Assembly: GCA_026389335.1 (NCBI GenBank)
Contig: JAPLIB010000154.1
Coordinates: 1 to 49,897, forward strand
Direction of reading: 5' to 3'
DNA length: 49,897 nucleotides
Source: Cyanobacteriota bacterium
Lineage (GTDB): Bacteria; Cyanobacteriota; Cyanobacteriia; PCC-6307; Cyanobiaceae
Part shown: one piece after another, positions 43,483 through 49,897 of the stretch
How positions within the stretch are numbered: position 1 is the stretch's first letter
Layout: each line of letters opens with the position of its first letter
Translations under genes and position numbers: made by a program
The notes under the pieces: model-generated
Told to the model about the DNA's origin: nothing
What the model saw: the letters and a program-made list of their open reading frames with translations, nothing else
The model's database searches: none

Positions 43483-43564
43483 GTCAGGGGGAGAAAGCGC
43501 CGGCTGGCGGTCGACCTGGGCGATCGTTTCTAGGCTGCCGCGAACTGCCCCGGACCGGAGTTCG

Positions 43565-44125
43565 ATGAGCCTGCTTGCCCTCTACGCCGACGACAGCGCC
43601 TCCCCCCGGCTGATCAGCCAGGACGCCGAGCTGATTCAACGGGAGCTGGCCGCCCGCGGTATCGGCTTCGAACGCTGGCCCGCTCCCCTCGCCCTGGCCG
43701 CCGACGCCAACAGCGAGGCGATCCTGGCGGCCTATGCCGGCGAGATCGCCCGGGTCCAGGCCGATGGCGGATACGGCACGGTCGATGCGATCCGCCTGGG
43801 CCCCGACCATCCCGATCGGCTGGCCCTGCGCCAGAAGTTCCTGGCGGAACACACCCACGCCGAAGACGAGGTGCGCTTCTTCGTCGAGGGCCGCGGCCTG
43901 TTCTGCCTGCACCTGGGCCAGGAGGTGCTGCAGCTGATCTGCGAGCGCAACGACTGGATCAGCGTGCCGGCCGGCACCCGCCACTGGTTCGACATGGGCC
44001 CGGAGCCCAGCTTCTGCGCCCTGCGCTTCTTCAACAACGCCGAAGGCTGGGTGGCCCAGTTCACCGGCGACACCATCGGCGAGCGCTACCCGATGCTCGA
44101 TGCCCTGCTGGCCAGCGCCAGCTGA
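43565..44125 (+). CDS. mtnD: Acireductone dioxygenase
   Basis: Cupin metalloenzyme of methionine salvage; with Fe it gives the methionine precursor 2-keto-4-methylthiobutyrate plus formate, with Ni an off-pathway product with CO. The 186-residue protein starts MSLLALYADDSASPRLISQD. Metal ligands are in EHTHAEDEVRFFVEGRG (His, His and Glu of cupin motif 1) and SVPAGTRHWFDMG (His of motif 2), followed by ALRFFNNAEGWVAQFTG. The ATG at 43565 is chosen from the family start; upstream in-frame codons run through the minisatellite. Divergent from cobI. The two preceding pathway enzymes, mtnB and mtnC, lie at 1.5-3.1 kb rather than beside it. Confidence 0.94.
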   Translation: MSLLALYADDSASPRLISQDAELIQRELAARGIGFERWPAPLALAADANSEAILAAYAGEIARVQADGGYGTVDAIRLGPDHPDRLALRQKFLAEHTHAEDEVRFFVEGRGLFCLHLGQEVLQLICERNDWISVPAGTRHWFDMGPEPSFCALRFFNNAEGWVAQFTGDTIGERYPMLDALLASAS

Positions 44126-44196
44126 GTGGGGCTTTCGGCTGCTCCGCAAAGCAGCGGCCGCAGCCCCACGACCCCTGAACGGCCGCTTGGATCAGA

Positions 44197-44730
44197 TCAG
44201 ATCGGTGCCTTCACCGCCGGGCAGGGGTTGGGGCCGAACATGCCGGTGAGCTTCTGGGTGCCCATGGCGTAAACCTGCTGGGCCTGGGCCGCACTGCTGG
44301 CGGCCGCGGCGCTGAGCTTGCTGGCGAAGGTGGTGCAAGCCTGCTGCTGCTCGGCACTGGGGGCAGCAGCGGCCGCTGGGGCGGCGGGGCGAACCGCTGG
44401 GGCAGCCGCCGGCACCACGGCCGGAGCAGCAGCAGCTGGTGCCCCGACTGGAGCCACGACCGGTGCCGCGACAGCGGCGCCCGGTGCAACCGCCACCGGC
44501 GCCGGAATATCGCCGCAGGGGTTTTCGCCGAATTTGGCCACCAGGGCCAACACCCCCTGCTGATAGATCTGCTGAGCCATCGCTGGATTGCCGCTGGCTT
44601 CCTTGAGCTTGCCGGCGAACGTCTCACAGGCCTTGCGTTCCTGAAAGCGCCGGGCAATGGGTCCGGCCTGGCTGGGGGCGGGCAGCAGGCTGGCGCCCAG
44701 CAGCAGGGTCACAAACCCGAGGCTGGCCAT
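44197..44730 (-). CDS. Secreted protein with two repeated Cys-containing domains
   Basis: A 177-residue exported protein, family unknown. Signal peptide MASLGFVTLLLGASLLPAPS, then QAG, from the ATG at 44730; earlier in-frame Met codons exist at 44790 and 44817. Two copies of a roughly 40-residue domain follow: KACETFAGKLKEASGNPAMA, then QQIYQQGVLALVAKFGENPC, and near the C-terminus QQACTTFASKLSAAAASSAA followed by QAQQVYAMGTQKLTGMFGPN-PC. Each has an N- and C-terminal Cys, suggesting one disulphide per domain. A 45-residue Ala/Pro/Val linker joins them. It may be an envelope binding module. No partner gene is evident. Confidence 0.8.
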   Translation of the reverse strand: MASLGFVTLLLGASLLPAPSQAGPIARRFQERKACETFAGKLKEASGNPAMAQQIYQQGVLALVAKFGENPCGDIPAPVAVAPGAAVAAPVVAPVGAPAAAAPAVVPAAAPAVRPAAPAAAAAPSAEQQQACTTFASKLSAAAASSAAQAQQVYAMGTQKLTGMFGPNPCPAVKAPI

Positions 44731-44767
44731 TGCGCTGGTGATCGAGCGGCCGCGGCTCTGGCAGGGG

Positions 44768-44986
44768 CTATGACTGTTGCAGCTCAACATCGGCAGGGTC
44801 CTGATCGGTTGCTCCATAGAAGCGCGGCCGGCTGGGGGAGGGAAGGAAGGTGGACAGCCGCAGACGATCGTCGTTCGCCGACCAGATCAGCGCATGGGTG
44901 TCAAGCAGGATCACGCCAGGGCGTCTCAGCCAGGGGATGGTCGTGGCCACTGATTTGACGTCACACCCTCCCTGCCAGAGGCTCAT
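44768..44986 (-). pseudogene. PIN-domain toxin fragment (VapC-like)
   Basis: The frame contains GVILLDTHALIWSANDDRLR (about 44855-44917), the N-terminal strand and first catalytic Asp of PIN-domain RNases. It then runs into unrelated sequence and stops after about 20 more residues, so the remaining acidic residues are missing. It lies back to back with an intact DUF1778-GNAT toxin-antitoxin pair, suggesting a turnover site for such modules. No matching antitoxin for it is visible. Confidence 0.65.
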
Positions 44987-44997
44987 AACAGGGCAAG

Positions 44998-45018
44998 GGT
45001 ACTGCTTTTTGCCGTACC
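44998..45018. promoter_or_regulatory. Candidate operator upstream of the DUF1778 antitoxin
   Basis: An inverted repeat, GGTAC and GTACC, spaced by TGCTTTTTGCC, ends 25 nt before the antitoxin ATG. DUF1778 antitoxins autoregulate through palindromic sites of this kind. Too short to be certain. Confidence 0.35.
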
Positions 45019-45043
45019 ATCAAATCCGCAGCGCTGGGGAGTG

Positions 45044-45316
45044 ATGGCCACCACCGATCGCCTGGATCTGAAGCTCTCCAGCAGCGATAAACAGCTCCTC
45101 CAGCAAGCGGCCGCCATCGAAGGCATCTCCGTCGCTGCATTTGTGCGCTTAGCCGCCAAGCAACGGGCCGCGGAAGCGATCCAGCTCGATCGGGCCATCT
45201 CCCTCTCCCGCCGCGACTACGAAACCTTCCAAGCCGCCCTGGCTGAACCGTTCCGCCCCAACGAATCCTTGCTGCAAGCGTTGAACCAGGTTCAGACCCG
45301 CGTCCAGCGTGTTTGA
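45044..45316 (+). CDS. DUF1778 ribbon-helix-helix antitoxin (TacA-like)
   Basis: A 90-residue antitoxin with an N-terminal ribbon-helix-helix: TDRLDLKLSSSDKQLLQQAA then AIEGISVAAFVRLAAKQRAA, the DUF1778 signature. The C-terminal arm LSRRDYETFQAALAEPFRPN, followed by ESLLQAL, would wrap and neutralise the toxin. ATG at 45044 is preferred to the GTG three bases earlier. The last codons overlap the toxin start by 8 nt, so antitoxin is translated first and coupled. A palindrome upstream may be the autoregulatory operator. Pairs of this type are addiction modules or phage-defence-like stress modules in other bacteria; which applies here is not known. Confidence 0.9.
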   Translation: MATTDRLDLKLSSSDKQLLQQAAAIEGISVAAFVRLAAKQRAAEAIQLDRAISLSRRDYETFQAALAEPFRPNESLLQALNQVQTRVQRV

Positions 45317-45809
45317 AGAGCAGCTGCTCGATCCCAAGCGGCACGATCGCTCTGGCTTTGCCTGCGGGGAGCCGGCGTTGGATGCCTTTCTGCAGCGCCA
45401 CGCCCACCAAAACATGCGCAAAGGCATCAGCCAGACCTGGGTGCTGGTGCCTCAAGACGAACCCATCACGATCGCCGGCTACTACTGGTTGGCTCCAGCG
45501 GAGGTCGACCTTGCCAACCTCCAACCCGCCGATGCCCGGCCCCTTCCCCCCTATCCCATTCCCTGTTTTCGGATGGGCCGATTAGCGCGAGCTCTCCGTT
45601 GGCGTGGAGAAGGCCTCGGCGCGTTGCTGATCGGCCTTGCCGTCGAACACGCTCTGCAGGCTCGCCAGTCCGTGGGCGGCTACGCCCTGATTGTGGATGC
45701 CAAAGGAGAAGAGGCCAAAACCTTCTACCGCCGCTACGGCTTCCGGCCGCACCTCGGCACCCCGAACAGCCTTTACCTGCCATTAGGAGGGCAGGGGAGG
45801 CCCAACTGA
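45309..45809 (+). CDS. GNAT-type toxin acetyltransferase (TacT-like)
   Basis: A 166-residue acetyltransferase of the kind that acetylates charged tRNAs and blocks translation. It starts with GTG at 45309 inside the antitoxin gene. Features are FACGEPALDAFLQRHAHQNM (typical TacT/AtaT N-terminus), VLVPQDEPITIAGYYWLAPA, MGRLARALRWRGEGLGALLI (acetyl-CoA loop R-G-x-G-x-G/A), VEHALQARQSVGGYALIVDA and the conserved FYRRYGFRPHLGTPNSLYLP with catalytic Tyr. All parts are intact, so the toxin is probably active and needs its DUF1778 partner. Confidence 0.9.
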   Translation: MFEEQLLDPKRHDRSGFACGEPALDAFLQRHAHQNMRKGISQTWVLVPQDEPITIAGYYWLAPAEVDLANLQPADARPLPPYPIPCFRMGRLARALRWRGEGLGALLIGLAVEHALQARQSVGGYALIVDAKGEEAKTFYRRYGFRPHLGTPNSLYLPLGGQGRPN

Positions 45810-46196
45810 AGCGATCTGAGTTTCGCGAGCAACCGCTAGATGGCCATCTCCGAGGGCCTGCTGGGAAAAACTACGCAGGCCTGGCTGGCCTCCACTTGAC
45901 GGCAGGGCCGCGGACGGGCGGCCCATCCACACGCCAGGACGACCACGGTCATACGACTGTCTCGATCCTGGCCAAGGTGATGCCCGGGTTGGCCGCTGAG
46001 GGCGAAAACCGTTGCGGGGCAAGGCCTGGCCAGGTAATCGAGCGGATCACGCCGGGGTGCACCAGCAGGGCTCCCACGAGCGGACAGGGGCGCCGCTACA
46101 GGACTGTGCGCTTTTGTTGCGGTTCGTTTGTGGTGCAATAGTGATAGTGGTATATTTCCAGGGCTTTAAAACTTAGCAATCACTGTGACTGATCCG
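45810..46196. other. Intergenic downstream of the toxin gene
   Basis: About 390 nt without a supported gene. Only short overlapping frames are present. Its right end carries the possible promoter at 46128-46156 for the surface-protein gene. Confidence 0.5.
46128..46156 (+). promoter_or_regulatory. Candidate sigma-70 promoter of the surface-protein gene
   Basis: TTGTGG and TATATT are separated by 17 nt, 41 nt before the ATG at 46197. The -10 box is one change from consensus; the -35 box is weak. Confidence 0.35.
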
Positions 46197-46735
46197 ATGC
46201 ACGCAAATCACCGCCGCCACAGGGTGACGCTGGCCAAGTCAGCACTTGGGGTTGCAGTTGCTTGGGGGCACTGACCGCCGGCCAGGCCCAAGCGTTCGTC
46301 GTAAATGTGGGAGGGGTAAATTATGATGTCACCGCATTCGGCCCCGATAGCTATAATAATAATATCTCGAAGTTCGCACTGCCGGCCAATGGGGGAGTGA
46401 TGCCTTGGTGGAACGATCAAACACTGGCCAATGATTTTGCCGTAGCTTTGGGGACATCGCTTGGCACACCGAATTCCAACAGCAATGGCCCCTATTTCGC
46501 GTATGCCTCCCCCAATATTGTGTCTTCGCAATATAGAGATGCTAACAGTGGCGGTGGTCGAAATGACTTGCGCTCCAATACCACCATAACCTGGGCCCAA
46601 GTAGTTCCTGTGTCAGCCCCTGTCCCTGGCCCCATACCTGCCTTTGGAGCCGCCGCTGCCTTCGGCTTCAGCCGCAAGCTGAGGAATCGCATCAATGCCA
46701 GCAAAGGCGATAGTTCTAGAGCGACAACCCTGTAA
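46197..46735 (+). pseudogene. PEP-CTERM-like secreted surface protein, frameshifted in the signal peptide
   Basis: From ATG 46197 the frame reads MHANHRRHRVTLAKSALGVA then VAWGH and stops at 46274. A second frame from 46262 continues naturally as GALTAGQAQAFVVNVGGVNY through a roughly 150-residue mature protein. Joining them needs one extra base near 46258-46266, giving a classical signal (LAKSALGVAVALGALTAGQA). The mature part has Asn/Ser/Gly-rich strands (YNNNISKFALPANGGVMPWW). It ends with a sorting-type tail VPGPIPAFGAAAAFGFSRKL followed by RNR: Pro-rich motif, hydrophobic helix, basic end, as in the cyanobacterial PEP-CTERM variant. A TTG at 46262 could give a truncated product lacking a signal. 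Sequencing error or true inactivation cannot be separated here. Confidence 0.7.
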
Positions 46736-46740
46736 TTGCG

Positions 46741-46760
46741 GTTGAGGCTGGTGCCTCAAC
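46741..46760. repeat. Perfect hairpin after the surface-protein gene
   Basis: GTTGAGGC and GCCTCAAC form an 8-bp stem with loop TGGT, five bases after the stop codon. It has no T-run and may stabilise the mRNA 3' end. Confidence 0.6.
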
Positions 46761-46800
46761 CCCCCTCATCAGCCTTGGTACTGCATGAGGTTTTAATCTT

Positions 46801-46837
46801 AAAAGGTCTCTTTGCTCTGGGCGAGGAGGCCTTTTTT
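46801..46837 (+). terminator. Rho-independent terminator
   Basis: AAAAGGTCTC pairs with GAGGCCTTTT (one G-T pair), with about 15 nt in the loop, followed by further T residues. It lies 66 nt past the surface-protein stop. The A-rich 5' arm would also give a T-run on the other strand. Confidence 0.72.
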
Positions 46838-46949
46838 ATTTTGACGATTATAGCTCGATGGAAATAACAAAGTCTTTGACTATTGAATCCCGTCAGCCTT
46901 CTTGCTTCCTGCTGCTCCATTATCATCCTGTTTCTAGCAGCCATGCATC

Positions 46950-47708
46950 GTGCAATCCAAATCCCCAACCCCCATCAGCACCGATCCATCCTTCGCTGGT
47001 GTGTTGGAAGCCCTGTCACTGGCGCTGTTGGGGATCTTTCTGACGGCCATTCTGGTTAGCGCCTGGCCACCCAAGCTCCTGGATGCCCAGTGGCATTTAG
47101 CTCTCACCGCCGACCTGATCAACAACGGTTCGCTGGCCTTGGTAGGAGCCCTGCTCACACCCCTGGCTCTGGCCTTTGACCCAAGCAGCGATCGGCTGCG
47201 GGCCCGCCGCAATGCCTTTCGCAAATGGGCCTTGGCCGCCGCAATCGGCTTCCTGCTGCTGATCCCCCTGCAGGTCTCCGCAGGCTGGAGGTTATACCGA
47301 ACAGTCACCAGCCAAGCCGAGAAACAGAGCAGCCAATCAGCCGCCAAACTGACCGAACTGCGCCAAGCCATCGCCACAGCCACCAGCACCCAGGAGATCC
47401 AAGCCAGGCTCCAGCAATTGGCGGGCAACAACGCAGGTCTCACACCTACCCAGCTGAGTACCCCGATCAATAAACTGCGACAGGAGCTTCTGGCTGGGGC
47501 GGATCAAGTGGCCAATCGCCTCCAGCAAAACATCGTGCAGGCCCAATCCTCGTTCAAGCCTGATCGCCTGTTGAAGGAAACTGTCCGCATTGCCATTTCG
47601 GCACTGTTCTATGCGGTGGGCTTTGCCTTCCTCTCTGGTGCCTTACCCCGCAGCAAGAAACTGGGTGTGGCCTTTGGCTGGAAGTCTCGGATTGGCGGCA
47701 AGAAGTAG
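46950..47708 (+). CDS. HpsJ-like membrane protein
   Basis: A 252-residue protein resembling the HpsJ family (hormogonium polysaccharide-associated in filamentous cyanobacteria, also common in unicellular ones). The arrangement is: helix 1 EALSLALLGIFLTAILVSAW with PPKLLDAQWHLALTADLINN, helix 2 GSLALVGALLTPLALAF, helix 3 WALAAAIGFLLLIPLQVSAG. Then comes a long coiled-coil-like loop (QSAAKLTELRQAIATATSTQ, EIQARLQQLA, NKLRQELLAGADQVANRLQQ) and a final helix IAISALFYAVGFAFLSGALP. GTG start at 46950; the ATG at 46943 is out of frame. Function in a unicellular host is unknown. A terminator precedes it, so it has its own promoter. Confidence 0.78.
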   Translation: MQSKSPTPISTDPSFAGVLEALSLALLGIFLTAILVSAWPPKLLDAQWHLALTADLINNGSLALVGALLTPLALAFDPSSDRLRARRNAFRKWALAAAIGFLLLIPLQVSAGWRLYRTVTSQAEKQSSQSAAKLTELRQAIATATSTQEIQARLQQLAGNNAGLTPTQLSTPINKLRQELLAGADQVANRLQQNIVQAQSSFKPDRLLKETVRIAISALFYAVGFAFLSGALPRSKKLGVAFGWKSRIGGKK

Positions 47709-47861
47709 ATCCGCCTTGGTCAACTCAGGGGTGAGCAGAAACCCATCCAGGATTCGTCAGCACCCCAAACCTTGGTGTTTGGCCGGGCAGCGGCCCGACT
47801 TGCTTTCGGGAGCCAGTTCCTGCTCTGGGGGTGGCGAGCTTGGCGGCCGTATCCAGCTCGC

Positions 47862-48545
47862 TCATGGTACGACCAGCCCGTAGCTCTCCCGATCGGCGGG
47901 GTAGATCACCCCCAGCCGCTGGCGCCATTCCTGCACCGGCAGCTTCCATCCATCCTCCCAGCGGGCCGTGCAGAAGGGAGCGGCGGTGAAACCGATCGTG
48001 TGGCCATGGCTGATGGCCCGGCTCACGGCTGGATAGCGCGGCAGCTGGAAGCGATAGATCGACAGCTGGGCCGCATGGTTCAAGGAGACGTACGGGGCAA
48101 AGCCGATCTGGGAGGCCGTGATCGCCAGCACGCCACTCTCACCCTCCTTGTCGGTGCCGAAACCACTGACGACATGGTGAATGTCATGGGTGGAAGCAAT
48201 CCTGCGGATCAGCCATTGATCCGCGACGTCGACGGGCCTAGGGCGGAAAAACTCCGGGTCGTAGTTGAAGCCCCGGATCAACTTGGCGTACTCATGACCC
48301 AGGCTGCCCGGGGCCATCCGGGCCAGGTCATCGAGGTCCGGATGCTTGGGCTGGTACCTCTCATCCATCATCTCCGCTCCGCCGGGCAAGGACCGGAAGC
48401 GGGCAATGCACTGCTCCATCTGGGGGTTATCCAGGAAGCTCTCCGCCAGGTCGCCGATCTTGTCGAGGGAGCCGCCACTGCGGCCTACGGCGACGACGTT
48501 GCCCAGCTCGCGCAAGGCCTGCAGTGATTGCTGGAAGCGCTCCAT
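47862..48545 (-). CDS. Coq4-like protein
   Basis: A 227-residue member of the Coq4 family, whose eukaryotic members act in ubiquinone head-group modification. The zinc-binding signature HDxxH-(11)-E is visible as THDIHHVVSGFGTDKEGESG. Other family segments are SFLDNPQMEQCIARFRSLPG, then DERYQPKHPDLDDLARMAPG, SLGHEYAKLI and HAAQLSIYRFQLPRYPAVSR. No signal peptide. The ATG at 48545 (MERFQQSLQALRELGNVVAV) is chosen over one 13 codons upstream. Cyanobacteria make plastoquinone, not ubiquinone, so a role in another prenylquinone or lipid is possible. It follows the glycine-rich secreted protein gene by 22 nt on the same strand. Confidence 0.87.
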   Translation of the reverse strand: MERFQQSLQALRELGNVVAVGRSGGSLDKIGDLAESFLDNPQMEQCIARFRSLPGGAEMMDERYQPKHPDLDDLARMAPGSLGHEYAKLIRGFNYDPEFFRPRPVDVADQWLIRRIASTHDIHHVVSGFGTDKEGESGVLAITASQIGFAPYVSLNHAAQLSIYRFQLPRYPAVSRAISHGHTIGFTAAPFCTARWEDGWKLPVQEWRQRLGVIYPADRESYGLVVP

Positions 48546-48567
48546 CAGGATGCAGAGGAGTGGTGGC

Positions 48568-49227
48568 TCAGACGCCCGGTCCATAGGCCACCGTGCAGGC
48601 TGCCTGCAGCAGCTGGGCGCTCACCCCCGTGGCCGCCACGCCGTCCACCAGACCCAGCTGGCAGTCGCCGGTGGCGCTGAGCCACAGCCCGCCGCTGAGG
48701 TAACTGAAGCGGACCCGGTTGTTGGGCAGACCCACCACGGTTGCGTAGTTGAGCTGATAAGCGGTGCCGGGCACCACGATCACCGTCGAGGAGGCCGCCG
48801 CCGAGGCGTTGACAGCCGCCGTGATCGCCGCCGTGCTGGCCACACCGGCCGTCACTGCCCAGGCCGCCGGGGTGGCGCCGTACCAGCCGTAGCTCCAGGG
48901 CCGGGCTGCCCAGTAGCCGCCGTTGTTCCAGGCGGGGTGGTACACGGCGGCGCCGTAGGCAGCGGCCGGAGCCCGCGTCAGGCCGGCGCCGGGAGCCCCC
49001 CAGCCGACTCCGGGACGCACGCCGGCACCGGAGTAGGGGCCACCGACGCCGCCGTAGCCAACTCCAGCCCGGCCAGCCCCAGCACCGGGTCTCACGCCGA
49101 CTCCGGAGGCGGGACCACCAAGGCCGCCAGGGTTGGGACGGGCCGCCACCACCTGGGACAGCAGAGGGAGGCAAAGCAAAGCCAATCCTGCAGGGGCAAG
49201 AAGGGAGAGAAACCGGGAGTTGTTCAT
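48568..49227 (-). CDS. Secreted glycine/alanine-rich protein
   Basis: A 219-residue exported protein. Sec signal MNNSRFLSLLAPAGLALLCL, then PLLSQVVAA. Residues about 30-85 are Gly/Pro/Val repeats containing GVGVRPGAGAGRAGVGYGGV and GAGVRPGVGWGAPGAG. An aromatic-rich stretch (WNNGGYWAARPWSYGWYGAT) and an Ala-rich hydrophobic segment follow. The last 80 residues form a distinct domain: VIVVPGTAYQLNYATVVGLP, NNRVRFSYLSGGLWLSATGD and CQLGLVDGVAATGVSAQLLQ, then AACTVAYGPGV, with two cysteines. No family recognised. The overall plan suggests a cell-envelope or surface coat protein. Start ATG at 49227. Confidence 0.8.
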   Translation of the reverse strand: MNNSRFLSLLAPAGLALLCLPLLSQVVAARPNPGGLGGPASGVGVRPGAGAGRAGVGYGGVGGPYSGAGVRPGVGWGAPGAGLTRAPAAAYGAAVYHPAWNNGGYWAARPWSYGWYGATPAAWAVTAGVASTAAITAAVNASAAASSTVIVVPGTAYQLNYATVVGLPNNRVRFSYLSGGLWLSATGDCQLGLVDGVAATGVSAQLLQAACTVAYGPGV

Positions 49228-49897
49228 GGGGCTTTCACGTTCGGACTGGTGGCGCTAAGTGAAATGGCTGGCGATCAGCTGGCTTCGCTGTCCACCGTCG
49301 TCTGGGCCTCAGTGGTGTTGCCGGCGGCGACGGCCACCTGCTGCTTGGACGCCCAGAGGGCATTAAGTCTGGTTCACGGTCAGGGCCCTAGGAGCGTGTT
49401 GCGCATAGATCTCCGAGCAGAAAGTGGGGGCGTTTCCGCCGCCGAGGAGATTCAATCCGGAATCGAACTGAGAAAGATGCGAATTGATTTTGGGTCGGTG
49501 GTTCGCTCAAACTAGTTGCACCACAACTATGTGCAACAGGCTCCTAGAGCGGCCGGCGCTGAGCGCCAGGGCAGTCGCTGCAGTCAGGAAGAAACAGCAG
49601 CAGGCAGGGGCTTCATGGCAGAAACAATTGAACACGAGATCCATGGAGAGTGAATCGGCCATTCCGCCGAACCTCAAACCCAACTCACACACTCTGGCAG
49701 CGGCCAGCGAGCGGCAAGGCCCTCTCCAACTGTTCCCCTCCCAATTGGGAAGGCAGCGGCCTGACTGCCCGACACATCTCAGCTGCGACAGTCATGGGAC
49801 AGCCAGCCGTTGGTTCTGGCGTAGCCGTGGCGGCAAGTCAATCCGCGTGAACCATGGCTCTTTTTGCCGCCTCTGCACGCCGCGACTGGGGATGCAG
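49228..49897. other. Gene-poor right end, contains the MITE
   Basis: Apart from the MITE at 49388-49547 nothing is supported. The promoter of the minus-strand secreted protein gene should lie at about 49230-49390. Short frames at 49507 (minus) and 49650 (plus) have no recognisable features; the window ends inside this stretch. Confidence 0.5.
49388..49547. mobile_element. MITE of IS5-like type with CTAG target duplication
   Basis: A 152-bp element (49392-49543) with 17-bp terminal inverted repeats GAGCGTGTTGCGCATAG and, at the right end read inward, GAGCCTGTTGCACATAG (15 of 17 identical). CTAG is present directly outside both ends (49388-49391, 49544-49547), as expected for YTAR-type targets used by the IS427 group of IS5. 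It encodes no transposase; the interior keeps a short coding-like stretch AAEEIQSGIELRKM. A second small inverted repeat, GTTGCAC and GTGCAAC, lies at the right end. A related fragment occurs at 14.43 kb. Confidence 0.85.

Noticed and set aside
43446-43564. Possible cobalamin riboswitch before cobI
   Set aside because: The gap is only 119 nt, mostly minisatellite, and lacks the B12-box type sequence GCCACTG.

Overview
The window comes from a high-G+C picocyanobacterium of the Cyanobium / freshwater-to-halotolerant Synechococcus type. It carries psaE, an orange carotenoid protein with its ketolase and fluorescence recovery protein, the cyanobacterial nitrogen regulators pipX/pipY, sepF, DUF1823, DUF3086, DUF3119, DUF4079 and HpsJ-like genes, and cobalamin synthesis genes. 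Gene order around psaE, mutM, recQ, LysM and aldehyde dehydrogenase, and around cobI, der, ecfT, pipX, pipY, sepF and proC, looks like picocyanobacterial core genome as I remember it.

Layout. 1-1.5 kb: gene-poor, with a decayed transposase. 1.5-4.4 kb (minus): psaE with its terminator, then mutM-mtnB-mtnC, the last three overlapping (DNA repair plus two methionine-salvage steps). 4.5-10.2 kb: an unknown picocyanobacterial protein and recQ (plus), then a LysM cell-wall protein and a fatty-aldehyde-type dehydrogenase (minus). 10.6-11.8 kb: tRNA-Thr, an odd tRNA-Tyr, aroQ and miaE. 12.2-13.8 kb: a secreted GDSL esterase with RTX repeats. 14.4 kb: a fragment of a mobile element. 14.9-17.0 kb: the photoprotection operon ocp-crtW-frp.

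17.4-28.0 kb is an accessory block of visibly lower G+C. It holds three secreted DUF336 (GlcG/HbpS-like) proteins, a SAM methyltransferase, a Tat-exported polysaccharide deacetylase, three secreted beta-propellers (two WD40, one Vgb/NHL-like), a secreted protein of unknown family, an NTF2-like protein, a sugar epimerase-like TIM barrel and an alpha/beta hydrolase. Its right edge lies beside the 3' end of a tRNA-Gly. I know of no described system with this composition, so it is the best candidate here for something new, probably an envelope or periplasmic sensing/catabolic module.

28.8-34.6 kb returns to high-G+C genes: a GPH-family symporter, an MlaE-type lipid permease, DUF3119, DUF3086 and plsY. 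34.8-43.4 kb is mostly minus strand: cobI, DUF4079, DUF1823, der, ecfT, pipX, pipY, sepF, proC, with dus embedded on the plus strand. 43.6 kb holds mtnD, a third methionine-salvage gene. 44-49.9 kb is accessory: a small secreted repeat protein, a PIN toxin fragment, a DUF1778-GNAT toxin-antitoxin pair, a frameshifted PEP-CTERM-like surface protein, an HpsJ-like membrane protein, a Coq4-like protein, a glycine-rich secreted protein and a 152-bp MITE flanked by CTAG.

Two cross-cutting signals stand out. First, 15-nt (five-codon) minisatellites sit inside or at the ends of otherwise unrelated core genes (LysM gene, plsY, dus, cobI, more weakly the DUF3086 gene); in cobI the array covers the presumed start. 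Second, inverting about 12-43.5 kb would place miaE directly upstream of cobI in one orientation, which suggests a recent large inversion.
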